From: Psococerastis gibbosa
Taxonomy: Eukaryota > Arthropoda > Insecta > Psocodea > Psocidae
NCBI GenBank assembly: GCA_963971405.1
Contig: OZ020487.1
Span: forward strand, 36,615,039-36,679,038
DNA length: 64,000 nucleotides
Reading direction: 5' to 3'
Positions 1-11,000 of the stretch are shown here, one piece after another (within the stretch, counting starts at the first letter, position 1; each line of letters starts with the position of its first letter). The translations under genes were made by a program, and so were the position numbers. The notes beneath the pieces were generated by a model that was given only the letters and a program-made list of their open reading frames with translations, did no database searches and was not told where the DNA came from.

Positions 1-401
1 GAGGAACGGGCCATCCTGTAAGGCTGCTGTATATCTGTGTAATATATTACTGTATACGATATAGTATACAGGTAGTCAAGGCCGTATTTATGAGGGGGAT
101 CCAGGGGTCCGGACCCCCCCCCCCCCCCGTCTTGGAAAATTCCATCATCCACAAAGTGTTTTCGTACAGACCAGGGACGAACTCAACAAATTACATTAAT
201 GAATTAGGTAGGCTATAGTTAGGTAGTGAGTGCTACCCTCGCACGCCGCTGGCATGAGGGGGCACTTCAACTGTATTTGTATTTGGTTAAAAATTGTATT
301 AGGAAAAATAACGGTTATTTTATTTTTATTTTTTGATTTACTTTCATTCTTTGTCAGTCCCCTCAAATGGTCGTTTTTAAATGAATAAAAAATAAATTTG
401 T
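1..401. other. Intergenic, with a solo hAT-like end
   Basis: No gene is visible. A sequence resembling the left terminus of the CAWGGCCGTGCCC hAT-like family starts near 77 and runs into an unbroken C tract at about 113-128. I found no matching right end, so this is a fragment or a diverged copy. The rest is AT-rich sequence without structure I can support. Confidence 0.4.
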
Positions 402-490
402 TCTGTGTAAGAGGGGGTTTTATAGCCCTTACTCCGCTAGGTTGGCTTATTAATTAAACAAAAATTCAATATTTATTTATTTATTTATTT
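402..490 (+). mobile_element. tRNA-SINE fragment, 3' half
   Basis: This is the 3' part of the tRNA-headed SINE found in full at 9.2, 20.7, 35.7 and 47.4 kb. It carries the family's TAGCCC...ACTCCGCTAGGTTGGCTTA block followed by an (ATTT)n tail at about 470-490. The tRNA head is missing, as expected for a 5'-truncated retroposed copy on the plus strand. Confidence 0.65.
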
Positions 491-1426
491 AGTAGGTATA
501 GGATTTATTTATTTAATATATATCATAATATTTTGTATTTATAGTAGCTAGGTACAATATATTTCCAGACTGAAATAATAATGCATTGTGTGTTATTCTT
601 ATCTGTTGCAACGTTTATTCTCAATTTTCTCCTTTGGGAAATGCCTGGGAATTGCCCTCTAAGTCACTGTTAGAAGTCTTTTTGTTTATTTGTTTATTTT
701 TATTATTTTATTAACCTCCTTTGTCGCCAGTTGAGTGACGGCGTACGTCTCCGATCGCAGAGCGTGTAGAGACTCGCACAAGTACAAGCACGCTACCACC
801 TCGAAGTATTTTATCAATTCAGGGAGCATATCCATCAGTAGTCAAAAAAACATATAACTAGCGCTCTGATTGGCTAATAATGACAGCAGGCTATAGGTAC
901 ACTGGTACACGCGTGTATTACTTTTAGAAGTAGTGGATCATTATTATGCATTTGAGAAGAATTTATTATCAGCACAACATGAGGCCATCGGACATACTAA
1001 GTAGCAGCAGTATTTTGCATGCACAATGCATTCATCAATAGGCCAAGCCAAGTCAAGTCAAGAACTGATAAGAAGCACTGTGTTTCCAAAAGCTAAGGCC
1101 AATAGTCGTATTGTCTATAACCAAGGGGGACGAAACGGTGTTGTATTGGACAAAAAAAAACAAAAAACGATGGGTACTAAAATGGAATACGCAGGCGCAC
1201 AGCCTTGGGCAGCGGCCGTGACTTATAATTTAAATGGTAGCGTACCGCACACTTTTTCAAATGTCATGCCAAAGAATGAGATCAAAATTTGTGAGACGAT
1301 ATTGTACGTTCTAATTCTATTGATCCCGCTCGGGTCCTTGCTTTCCGGCAATGGTGCCCTTCCTCGCACCTAATACGGAATGACATTGATGTTGAGGTTC
1401 ATATATACAGTATTTCGTCTGAATGG
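491..1426. other. Intergenic; contains an 80-bp dispersed repeat
   Basis: No gene is supported. A 115-codon frame at 1026-1373 has no recognisable domain. At about 728-808 lies a dispersed repeat containing CGTCTCCGAT and GCACGCTACCACCTC. Related copies occur near 40636-40712 and 45430-45475, and on the minus strand near 54405-54475. Its nature is unknown. Confidence 0.45.
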
Positions 1427-1609
1427 CAAGAGCGAATCCAGCGGAAAATTTAGGGGGGGGGGGTCACAAATTGTATGTAAATTTAAAAGGTAATTTTTTT
1501 GTTGAAAATTTGAGTTTTATTCAATTTAAAAAAAAAATATTATCATATGAATTTAGTCATTTAGGGGGGGAATCATGACCCCCCTGCCCCCCCTGTGGAT
1601 CCGCCATTG
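1427..1609. mobile_element. hAT-like non-autonomous element
   Basis: The ends are CAAGAGCGAATCC and, read inward on the other strand, CAATGGCGGATCC. They are flanked by near-identical 8-bp direct repeats (CTGAATGG at 1419-1426, CTGAAAGG at 1610-1617), the duplication length typical of hAT transposases. The 183-bp interior is AT-rich, with G and C runs next to the ends and no coding capacity. The element at 19532-19689 is the same family in opposite orientation, with collinear interior sequence. Confidence 0.8.
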
Positions 1610-2018
1610 CTGAAAGGGTATAAGAAATGTTTCATATTGACCCTGCGAACCCCATATTGTGGGATATTTTTTTTCCTAGAAGATACTAATTAATTAAAAT
1701 TCATATGTGTTTTTGTATGAATAAAAGTTCACATGAAATTCGAATACTTGCTATCACGTGTAGGTTTGTCTATATTACTGTTACTGTTTGCAATTCTCCT
1801 AGCTATGTCGGAATTCAGAATCAGAACGGTTCTTCTTTCTACGCATGACTGGAAATTAAAATCCTTAAGTTACCTTAGTTACCGGTGCTAAGGCACTGGC
1901 CTTAGAGAAGAACCGGCTTGCCGGCTTGCCAGTTCGTGTAAGTTCTCTAAGTCTTCTCCTAAATGGCTCAGCAGCTACTGTGATCAGCGAACAGGATTCC
2001 GCGTACAGTGGCTGCAGC

Positions 2019-2307
2019 CATGGGTGTAGCCAGAGATGGTGCAGGGGGAACACCCCCCCCCCCTTAAAGATTTGACGAGTTAAAATAACTCTAGATAAAA
2101 ATATAGAATCGGGGTTTCCTTGATGAATTTACACAATATAAAAAAGTGCGGGGATAAGAGTACCGGTAGATATAATGAATACGATTTGTTGTTTATATTT
2201 AAAAAAAAATAAAAATTAATAAACCCGCGAAAACCAATCAATTTAAACGAACTTTTGCACCTGCCCCCCCCCCCCCCTCTTTGAATTCAATCCTAGCTAC
2301 GCCCATA
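2019..2307. mobile_element. hAT-like element, CATGGGYGTAGC ends
   Basis: The 289-bp element has ends CATGGGTGTAGCC and (other strand) TATGGGCGTAGC, bounded by 8-bp direct repeats GCTGCAGC and ACTGCAGC (7 of 8 identical). Two long C tracts (about 2050-2062 and 2263-2277) lie just inside the ends. There is no coding capacity. The TIR resembles those at 14214 and 46815, so I infer one broad hAT-like group. Confidence 0.75.
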
Positions 2308-2315
2308 ACTGCAGC

Positions 2316-4430
2316 TCTGAACTAGCTTCTAAGCGCCCTGCCACCCTGCAACAGAACTGGTCCGTATATGCGTCTCAATATTTTCCTTTCCCTGATGCTG
2401 GGAATTATCTTTGGTGAAGCATTCTCAAAATCACAACAAAAGTCAATTTACTCGACCTTCGAATGAGCATCTATCTCTTCGATGAACCAATGTTTAGGCC
2501 TGATGCAGTTTATAGTTAGCCACAATCGCATCTTCAACCTGTTATTAATGACTCAGCCAAGTTTCACATATTGAAAGTCTTTGAACAAAAACCACACACA
2601 CTTTTGCATAACAAAGAATCGGGCAAAAGAAACAAAAGGATATCATTATGGTAGCAGTATTCTGTATTGCAGCCAATTGGCGTCAAGCAACATTCGGTCT
2701 CAGCCAATCGTAGTGACGTTTGGATGTAAATACTTAGAATCTACTTGTGTTTTCTGGACAAGGAGGTTATATTCAGGAGAGCACAATACATCTGGTTGCT
2801 GCTAATCCATACGAGCTAAATGTTGCATGTCCTGGTCTTTGTCAGACGCGCTTTGTTATGGATAGTATTGTCTTTCCAAATCAGCCATGTTTCCGTGTAC
2901 CATTTTCCAAGAAAGCCATTGAGATATAGATGATAGGTGTGGAGTGCACTACAAGTAAAGTTGTCAGGCACGTGATTCAAAAATTGCAGGTATGGAACTA
3001 CGCTTGAGCATCTGAGACGTTGAGTGTAGGTCTATTTTTTTCTTTCGGGAAGTTAACAAGTTCTATGTAATTAACGTTCAAACCAGTTTAAACACTGGGA
3101 CTATTCCAATACAGTACATAATATGTGTATCAATTTAATGCAGCATTTTGAGCAAGGGGTTTGAATTATACCTTTACCTGAGGAGTTGCAACTAATCTGT
3201 AGAAGGAAATTGTGAGTATTTTGCTGAATTCACAAGACACTAACATCAAAAATATAGAATGGTGCCAATTACCGTTGAAATTGGGCAGACCAGAAAGCTG
3301 TCAGAACATGCAAACCCTTGCTAGTCTAACAACAAAAGGGAGCAAAAGACACAAGAAACATATCCCAACTTTAATGACGCGCCAAAATATAAAAAAAAAA
3401 ATCAAACAGTTCATCATATCATATTATATTGTAGTTCCTCAGTATTATGCAGCTGCTGGCAGACATCAAATGTATGGCGCCCCCCCCCCCCTTCGCAAGA
3501 CCTTTGGTGCGCCCTACCTTGTCTCATTATTATTACATTTTTGTTATGAGTGTTAGTCAATAATTGAATGGGAAGGAAAAAGTTTAAAAAATAAAGCAAT
3601 AATGGAAAACGTACCTGTACAATGTAGCAGTCAAAGCGGCATGCATATTTCTTCAACTTTCATTAAGACGTACCTCAGTAGAACAAACAGTTGATCAATT
3701 TTAGATACATCTTGAGTTGCATCAAAGATAAGGCTCCTGAAATACTGGGATGATTTAATTTCAGCTATACACGTTTTTTCTTGCACAAACCTGGAACTGG
3801 GAGCCGAAGTGCCCCCGCCAAAAATGCTGCAACCCCCCGCTCCGGGGTGTTATTTATGCCACTGTACCTTGTGCGTCCCTCGTGTCTCATATAAATTCAC
3901 GCCTTCACCTACATTATATAATCATAGATATCAGAATTTCCCAAAAACAACTCTTAACAGATATCCTCCGCAGCTCCAAATCCGACGAGATGGACTCAAT
4001 AGCTTAAAATCAACATTAGTTTTAAGGAGGCGGACACCATCATACATTTCGGACAGGACTTGAGGAATTGGCCGGACGACTTAATCATACAAACTTATCA
4101 TTACATCTGTTTAGACAACAACTTAAAAAGCAATTAAGGGCCCTCAACTATATTAAGTCGTACCCGTAGACTTTTCTATTCCTGATGCAAATAACGAGAG
4201 CAGCTTCGCGGGGCTCATTTATTTCCTGCAATATATTTTGACATGTAAGCTACGCCCCCCATCTCTCGGGGTTGAGCTCCACCAAGCACGTAAAGGTCGT
4301 TTCTTGTTAGCCATATCTGGCTTGACTAGTTCCGGAAAAGTTCAATTTGTAAGCCGGATCTATTCTAAAAATCAACTGAGTGCCTTTTTCTAGTTATTTA
4401 TTTTTCAACGGACCTTCTTCTCCTTCCCCC
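2316..4430. other. Intergenic, no recognised gene
   Basis: Small frames here (for example 3212-3556 and 3809-4063) show no known domain and cross homopolymers such as the C run at about 3480-3491. I see no splice-bounded coding signal that I would defend. Confidence 0.4.
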
Positions 4431-4694
4431 TTAGTGCCGCGTGCGCAGCGTGTGGGGGGGGGGGGGTTCGCCTCGAACCCAATTCCTGAACTCGCCCCGG
4501 TCGGACGTTAACACTTTCAGCTCGGCCATTGTTTTCCCTCTTGCTCCGGCGAGTTGTACAATCCTTTCCTCAAGAGTTCTCCTTGGTCTGCCGATGGGTC
4601 TTCTTCCTTGTGGCCTTCCTTCCGCCAACCTCCGAGTGGTCCGTCCATCCTTTGGACGTGGCCGAACTTTTGTTACTGCTTGTTCTGCATTCAA
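4431..4694 (-). mobile_element. LINE reverse transcriptase C-terminus, fragment
   Basis: The 87-residue minus-strand translation contains RRPIGRPRRTLEERI, then, about 15 residues on, LKVLTSDRGEFRNWV. The order GxRPxGRPRxxxxE, spacer, L..DRxxFRxWV is the hallmark of the extreme C-terminus of many non-LTR retrotransposon polyproteins. No reverse transcriptase catalytic core lies upstream, so this is a 5'-truncated remnant. A G run at about 4456-4467 lies at its downstream edge. The family is identified by motif only. Confidence 0.6.
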
Positions 4695-4783
4695 CGGACC
4701 AAGGCCTAGTTATAATGGCCCATGGGTCCCTTGTCCCCATGGATTTTGTACATTATTTGTAATGCATTCGTATGAATTTTTGG

Positions 4784-5325
4784 CCATTGGCAAACTGGTA
4801 TAGGTTCTCGATGTCAACCTACACCGGCTACAAGTGATAATGGACAAGCTGAGACAAGCTTACCATTGACGCAGCGAAACAGGCAAAAATCTGACTTAAC
4901 CAAGTACAGATACGAGTCCGCCTTTTTCCAGTACAGTAGGTACAGGTACATTTAAGGAGAGAGAGGAAAGGCGAGATAGAGAACTGAGCTACGGCACGGA
5001 AGGTTGAGGTCCAAGACTCTGAACTCGTGAAAAACGGAAATCCTGATTAGTTTATTACTTACGAGGAAAACCCGGCTGTCTGGAAAGTTGCTGACCATGA
5101 TCCCAAATAGGGAATAAAAAGGATCCTCTATCAGTTCTCGAGCCTAGATTCTCAAAGAGGGCATCGCATTATATACCCGCAAGCGTCTTAGACTCGTATC
5201 TGCACTTGGTTAAGTCATGCTTTCGCCTGTTTCATTGTTTTAATGGTGAGCTTGTCTCAGCTTATCCATTATCGCTTGTAGCCGGTGTAGGTTGACATCG
5301 AGAACTTATACTAGTTTCCCAATGG
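4784..5325. repeat. Foldback element, ~136-bp inverted arms
   Basis: The arms at 4784-4919 and 5189-5325 are inverted copies, about 85-90% identical by eye, separated by about 270 bp. Each begins CCATTGG, continues with TTCTCGATGTCAACCTACAC and reaches TTAACCAAGT near the inner end. The inner arm sequence also occurs alone near 21606-21640, so this is a dispersed family and not a chance palindrome. I could not find a convincing target duplication and no transposase is encoded. Confidence 0.7.
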
Positions 5326-5394
5326 TCATAATACATAATACGTAATCCATGAGGTCATTGGCATTGGATTAGGGACTGGGTCGTTAAAAAAACG

Positions 5395-5615
5395 TCCTTA
5401 ATATAATATGTCTTATGTGTAGGGGCAAGACTTGCGACTAGAAAGTATTTTTCTGTCTAACCCACGTCCAAAACATCAATACAAATTCCAAAATACAGAA
5501 GATATAGCCAATATAACAAAACCAACAACAAAATTCTAAATTATATTTATATTATAAAAATATTCTAAACGTATTTATAAAAAATACACCTATAGACATA
5601 AATCGTATTCTAAAG
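5395..5615 (+). repeat. Unclassified dispersed repeat V, copy 1
   Basis: This stretch aligns with 58598-58760 in the same orientation. Shared blocks are TTTTTCTGTCTA, CCCACGTCCAAAA, TTCCAAAATACA and ATTCTAAACGTATTT. No termini or coding sequence are visible. At its downstream edge it touches the (CTA)n tail of the U repeat. Confidence 0.5.
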
Positions 5616-5626
5616 CTAAGACTAGC

Positions 5627-5868
5627 ATGTAGTAGTAGTAGTATGGTTGGACACAGTCCCAGGCCACGGTGTGGGTCCATAGGACAGTGGACCTCCTGAT
5701 TATAGTGGATTCCGAACCACTTGGGAAACACAGTGAAGTCACACAATTAGTTCGGAGGTGACCAGGACAAGTCCTACCATGTTTCCCTACCGGCACTGTG
5801 CACACGACTAAGTTATCTGCATCTTTGAACCTGCTCTGGTCCGCTGGATTCAACTTGGTATGGCGGCC
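5627..5868 (-). mobile_element. U repeat (SINE-like, (CTA)n tail), copy 1
   Basis: One of three copies (others at 41633-42258 and 54750-54996). On its own strand it starts GCCGGCCGCCATACCA and ends CCATACTACTACTACTAC. The first ~34 nt line up without gaps against the start of metazoan 5S rRNA (recalled Drosophila sequence, about 24 matches, including the CCATACCA block). A 5S-derived head is therefore possible, but the 5S internal promoter region is not recognisable. A minus-strand frame (5590-5874) stays open through the repeat, and a matching frame is open in the other copies. Confidence 0.6.
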
Positions 5869-8800
5869 GGCCACAAGACGAGCATGTAGGAAACAACTGA
5901 AATTTATTCATTCGATCTGATTTCTGTGCCTAGCATTTTTTTTTGCTTTTAAACGCACGAATCTTAGGCTGCGTAGGGAGTAGGCGTAGGGAGTTCCACT
6001 AGCTATGTATTCAAGTGTTTTTTCACTCCCTGCAAAAGATCTGTTTACGTTAACGACGCGACGGTAGGCCCTTTCCTTATTTATTCTAACTTGAAACTAT
6101 GAGGATTACAATCCATAGGTAATATAAACGTCAACTTTTTTGTTTTCAAAAATTTGGTGGAAATAGATGGCAGCAACAAGTAAGTTAAATGACATCCGCA
6201 GTATATACAGCAATCATTTAATAGGACAATATGGAAATACAGTATAATAAGGTGGATAGCATATAATCAAGCACAATTTATTAAATAGTTTAGAGATGGG
6301 AGTGGTTACCTACAAGGACAACTAGAGAATTGAATCTGACTGTCATAAGGTGTTTATTACCTTTAAGAATAATCCAGCATGAATATACATACATATACGT
6401 ATAGTAGGACTACTGCATTATTATGATGGATTATTTAGCATTCTCTTTTAACCATGAACAGATAATAAGCACGTCAAAATATAAACTATCCTTAACTTAT
6501 ATTTAATGAGCTTATGTTAGTTATTAGTTTTGATGGACTTTTTATTAGCAATCACAATAGTTTTCTTAGAGGAATGTCCATCAGCCTCTACTTGCCGCAA
6601 TGCAATGGTGTATTGATTACACCTGCTACAGGCCTGGCTCTTGAAGTTTCGCGTATTGTTTTCCCTTTTAAATTTTATGATTTAGTCCGTTGGTTCCCAA
6701 CCGGTGGTTTGCGGACAACTGAGACCCAGACCATTGGTCCTCGAGAAGGCCTGCAGGAACTTAAAGAGTTGGTATTAACAAGAACATTAGCCGAGAATAC
6801 AACTTGCATGAAACATGCGTGCCCAAGTTTCTTTCAAGACTTTGAAAGTACTCTAAACAGAGGCTCTGACAGTCTCTCTGGGGAAAATGTTTTAATACAA
6901 CAGCCCAAAATATTTGGTTTCATGATAAACTACGTTAAACGCGTTGGGCTTCAAACTTAGTATGAAGTATGTACATGTATGTATGTAACTTCTTAATAGC
7001 TTTTCTATCATTTTCTCATTTTCTTGAATTTCCTCATTTTTTATAGCTTGTTTCCAATTTAGCCACATTGCAGCCATTTAGGTGTTTTTGTAGTTGATGA
7101 AGCAGTAGAATCCGGGATGATAGGCCTTGGTAGATTTGATAGCGTACTTTCAAACGTCTTCACTTCAGCAGCAATAGCTGCGGAGGCACCGAGATACGAT
7201 CTTAGAAGTCTTCGCAGTGCCACTGAAGATGTCAACCGCAAATGTTGACGAAACGTTTGGAAGTCCGCTTTCAGATTGACCATCGTCCATCATCCCGGCG
7301 GATTCTACTACTTAATCATGGCCGGAAAAGGTCTCTGTTTTTTTTTTTTTTTTTTTTTTAAAGATTAATTGCATGCAAACAATGTAATTATATATTTTTT
7401 GTTGTTGTTCATGCTCTGGGGCAGCAGCCCCCCCCCCTCCCCCCAAGTTCCCTTACATCCCCAAAATAACCCCATTACCACTATATCTTATATATATATA
7501 TACTTTTATGTTATTTGTTAGTAGTGTTTTGCGGTATATTCAAATTTGACCCTAACTTTGACTCTAAGGTTATGGGTTAAACAAAAAAGGACTTGACGGA
7601 GATTGAAGTCGGGTATTGTAGACGATGAAGCGATTGATGGAAAAATCAACACGTCGGGGCCTGTGAGCGGTAATGGAGGTGTCAATAAAATTTCGGCAGC
7701 TTTGGCCCCCACACTAATGTGAATGTCAGAAAAGTAATTAGTTTACAGTCAATACTCTTCACTCACCTGCGACTTCTTCCTCTGCCTATTTTCCTTGTAA
7801 TCATATGAACCTTTTCCTTCTAATCCAAGTAGGTTCTTACTTAAAGGTTCATTGCTACACTTTAGACGAAAACAATCTATAAATCTCTAAGAGATGGTCT
7901 CTAATTTAGGGAAACTAGTAGCCTTAGTCCCTTTCTTTACTCAACTATTGTATTCCGGATGTGTCACAATTACTCTGCGCCTATAGATCAAAGCAATTTG
8001 CACCAGACACCTATTCAATATCAATAAAATCGAGAATAGGTACACTTGTTCAATAAAATAGCAATTAACTTCAATTGTTCAATGAAAAAATATTTATGAA
8101 TGGATATAAGTCTAGAGGAGAATAAGGGCAATAGTAAATAGCTGGATAAAGCGCTTATATTAGGTTAGAGTTTTACGCATTTATAACCCCGATCCAATGC
8201 CTCGAATTTATCGATTTGCCACTTAAGCTCATTACGTAGGTGGCTTTTAAACATTTATGACTTGATTTGTTTATGATTATTTCTGCAATAATTATTTGTG
8301 AACGACTATGGCTAGTGCAATTTATTATTATGACACTAAAGAAAGCAGAGGAGAAAGATGTACGACTGTACGAGTAATAGTAACTGGTAGTTTAATAGAA
8401 GAAGAATATAGGACAGACTATCTCCGTCCATATACAATTTGCTATTGTCTAGTCTATATCTCTACTTCGGAAGAAAAAAGACACAACTCAAAAATTGTTG
8501 ATTTCAACTTAATAAGCTAATAACTCAAAAGTATTAAAAAAATAATCTATTTCGCGTTAATGTAGACTGTAGTGTGTGTATATCTTCCGCGCGATGGCAG
8601 TCGTGTCGTTTTATATTTGGCTGAACCGTCAAGTAGCCTAATTGATTTAAAAAAGAGAAAATAAATAATGATATAATATAATTTATATATATATTATATA
8701 TATATGTAATTAATAATATAAGATATAAGAATAAGATGAAGATAATGAATAAAAAAGTCTTTAACTTCAATTTCTGTAAATTGATAGATTTATTTAGAGT

Positions 8801-9213
8801 TGGGCCCTTTTCCTTCCGAAGTAGCGATATATTTTTAACGTATTGTTTATTTTTATTTATCAGTTATTGTTCGCGTCAAGGCTCTATTCCAGGGGTTCTA
8901 AAAGAAAAAAAAACCTGGCCCTTAGAAAAAATATTTCTTGACCTTCAATTTTGATAATGTCATTGACGGAAAAATCATTTATATTTTACCCCTCATTCCA
9001 CTTGTCTTCAATAACTGATCATTTTCGTTTTCAATTTTTTCCAATTCTGTAGGTTTGCCCACCGTCTTTCTTTCAATTTTATAATCTACAAGAAATTTCA
9101 TGATTTAAATTAAGAAATAATTCGTTTGTTCTCAAGAAATGAATTACAATTATTAGATCCAATCAATCAAAGCAATCAATCAAATTTTATTAAATCAAAT
9201 TAAACAACAACAA
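5869..9213. other. Intergenic; solo hAT-Charlie-like end near 6690
   Basis: No gene is recognised. Near 6693-6712 the phrase GGTTCCCAACCGGTGGT resembles the terminus of hAT-Charlie-type elements, but its partner end is not visible. An A/T homopolymer lies at about 7339-7360 and (TA)n sequence at about 8680-8705. The 148-codon frame at 6514-6960 has no recognisable domain. Confidence 0.4.
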
Positions 9214-9424
9214 CAGATAAATAAATAAGGACTTTTGTTCTATTACTAAGCCAACCTAGCGGAGTTAGGGCTATAAAGCCCTCTTTTACACTCAACTAGA
9301 AAGGCCCAGGACCACCTGCTTTACATGCCCTTCGAAGCATGGCCAGAAAATGTAGCAAGTGTAGGACTCGAACCAACAACCTTTCAGGTGAAAGTTAGAG
9401 TCCGTACCACTACACTGCATGTCA
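9214..9424 (-). mobile_element. tRNA-derived SINE, full-length copy
   Basis: Read on the minus strand, the element begins GACATG, has an RNA polymerase III A-box-like TAGTGTAGTGG and a B-box-like GGTTCGAGTCC about 35 nt later. It continues through a conserved body (CATGCTTCGAAGGGCATG, TATAGCCCTAACTCCGC) and ends in an (ATTT)n tail at 9214-9230. The tRNA-like head plus pol III boxes and tail define a SINE. Other full or near-full copies are at 20676, 22581, 35672 and 47344. Confidence 0.8.
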
Positions 9425-10118
9425 TTATTTATCATCTCCAGACGACGCCATTGTTTAATTACAGTTTGTTATTGTTTGCAAAGCGTGATTTTATTCTATT
9501 ATCATTGATCAATTTTAACATGTTATAATAGACAATGACATAGAGTAAAACAAAAATCTCATCAATTATTGACGAAATAATGACAAGTGCAATAGCCGGC
9601 TAATATCAGCATAAATACCAATCTATAGACCTTGTGGTATAGATTACTATAGACAAACGCATCACAGTTTCTAACAAATAAAAACTAAAGTAAAAGGAGT
9701 GCCACAGAAGTACCTAGCCTATACAGGTAACCTAGTGTACCTAGCTATGACAAATGACAAATTCGCTGACAAGGCTCCCGTGGATAGCTCAACCTTAAAA
9801 CGCGGTCCTAATATTGCTACCTATTTATTTAACGCTCATGTCCACTTTTCTTCGCAGTCATTTGTTTCTGACTAAACGGCATTGTATCTCGCCTTGCTTC
9901 TCTTTTTGAACATGCCCCGAGCGTCGTGCTCCTCTGTCGCGAGGTCACTCACGAGGTTATGCAACCGTCTACGGAATTGGAGCATTATTCTTCTTCTTCT
10001 TTTCATTTCTCTCATTTTCATTTGGGCTATATACTGTTGACTCATATATGATATACCTATGGTATAGTGAGAATATAAATCGAAATAAAACGCAAATAAA
10101 TAAGCAACCGACTTGTCG
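9425..10118. other. Intergenic, nothing recognised
   Basis: AT-rich sequence between a SINE and a tRNA-like sequence. I see no coding frame or repeat I can support. Confidence 0.4.
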
Positions 10119-10190
10119 GGGCTTGTGGTCCAGCGGTTAAGACGACACCCCGGTTAGGCGTAAATCGTGGGTTCGAATCCCGCCAAGCCC
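10119..10190 (+). tRNA. tRNA-like sequence (pseudogene or SINE head)
   Basis: 72 nt fold into a cloverleaf. The 7-bp acceptor stem is perfect (GGGCTTG with CAAGCCC). The T stem pairs GTGGG with CCCGC around TTCGAAT. The A-box-like TGGTCCAGCGG and B-box GGTTCGAATCC are intact. A T run follows at 10193-10198, compatible with pol III termination. The anticodon arm has an A-C mismatch, position 33 is C where T is nearly invariant, and the would-be anticodon GGT (Thr) is unusual in eukaryotes. I infer a pseudogene or tRNA-derived retroposon over a working tRNA. No CCA is encoded. Confidence 0.55.
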
Positions 10191-10625
10191 AGTTTTTTCC
10201 ATATCCTCTAATTTCGGTTAACCAATGTTTCTATCGTAGTCCATGAATATTTACTGTTAGCTAAGACTTTTACTTTCATATTTCTATTTCTATTCTAGCT
10301 AACTCTGCCATAGGTAAGTGACCGCCAAACTATGGGTATACCCCAAGTATAGATTTGATGCATTGTATCTTAGTCTTAATACCGAGAGCATAGATACGGT
10401 GAAAAGTGAGGTTTTGAGCTGAGAATAAGTAAACTGAATGAAGGAAATAGGCACTGTAGTAGCACGGTAGTTTTCGTTTGTGAAATCAAAAGTTATTTAC
10501 TGTCAAATGTATAGATCCCCACTATTTCGGGCATACTTAGGTCATTCAACATCCCCCATCCCCCCACCCGGGGGAGACTTCGCCGTCATTAAATAAGAAC
10601 TTTCCAAACGGTTCGAGGTTCTAGA
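10191..10625. other. Intergenic, nothing recognised
   Basis: Contains a short C-rich tract near 10552-10575. No gene or repeat is supported. Confidence 0.35.
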
Positions 10626-11000
10626 AAGAAATACTGTATAAGCAAGTGAGAACCGCTAAGAAAAGCTATTGCCCGAAGTTGGCGTTACCCCAGTACCGCT
10701 CAATTCATTCCATATACCTGAGACTGGTGAGACCATTGATGCTACGGTTGTATTGAGTGGAACACACTACTATTGTTATTTGTTGAGGTGAATACAACTG
10801 AGAGGATAGGCAAGAAATACTGTATGAGCATGTGGGAACCCATTAGAAGACGCATTGCCCGAAGTTGGTGTTATCCCAGTAACACTCAATTCATTCGATA
10901 CGCGAGACCAGAGTTGCTATTCAGCGGAACTGGGGTAACGCACTACTATTGTTGAGGTAAGTACGACTGAAAGGAAGAAGAAGAAATACTGTATGAGCAA
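10626..11000. repeat. Tandem repeat, ~170-186 bp unit, about two copies
   Basis: The word AAGAAATACTGTAT starts at 10626, 10812 and 10981. The text between is repeated, including GCCCGAAGTTGG and CTCAATTCATTC. Unit lengths of 186 and 169 bp differ by small deletions. Frames inside are short and not conserved between units, so I do not call it coding. Confidence 0.65.

Noticed and set aside
9325..9528. 67-codon frame across a SINE head
   Set aside because: Overlaps the tRNA-like head and body of the SINE on the other strand.
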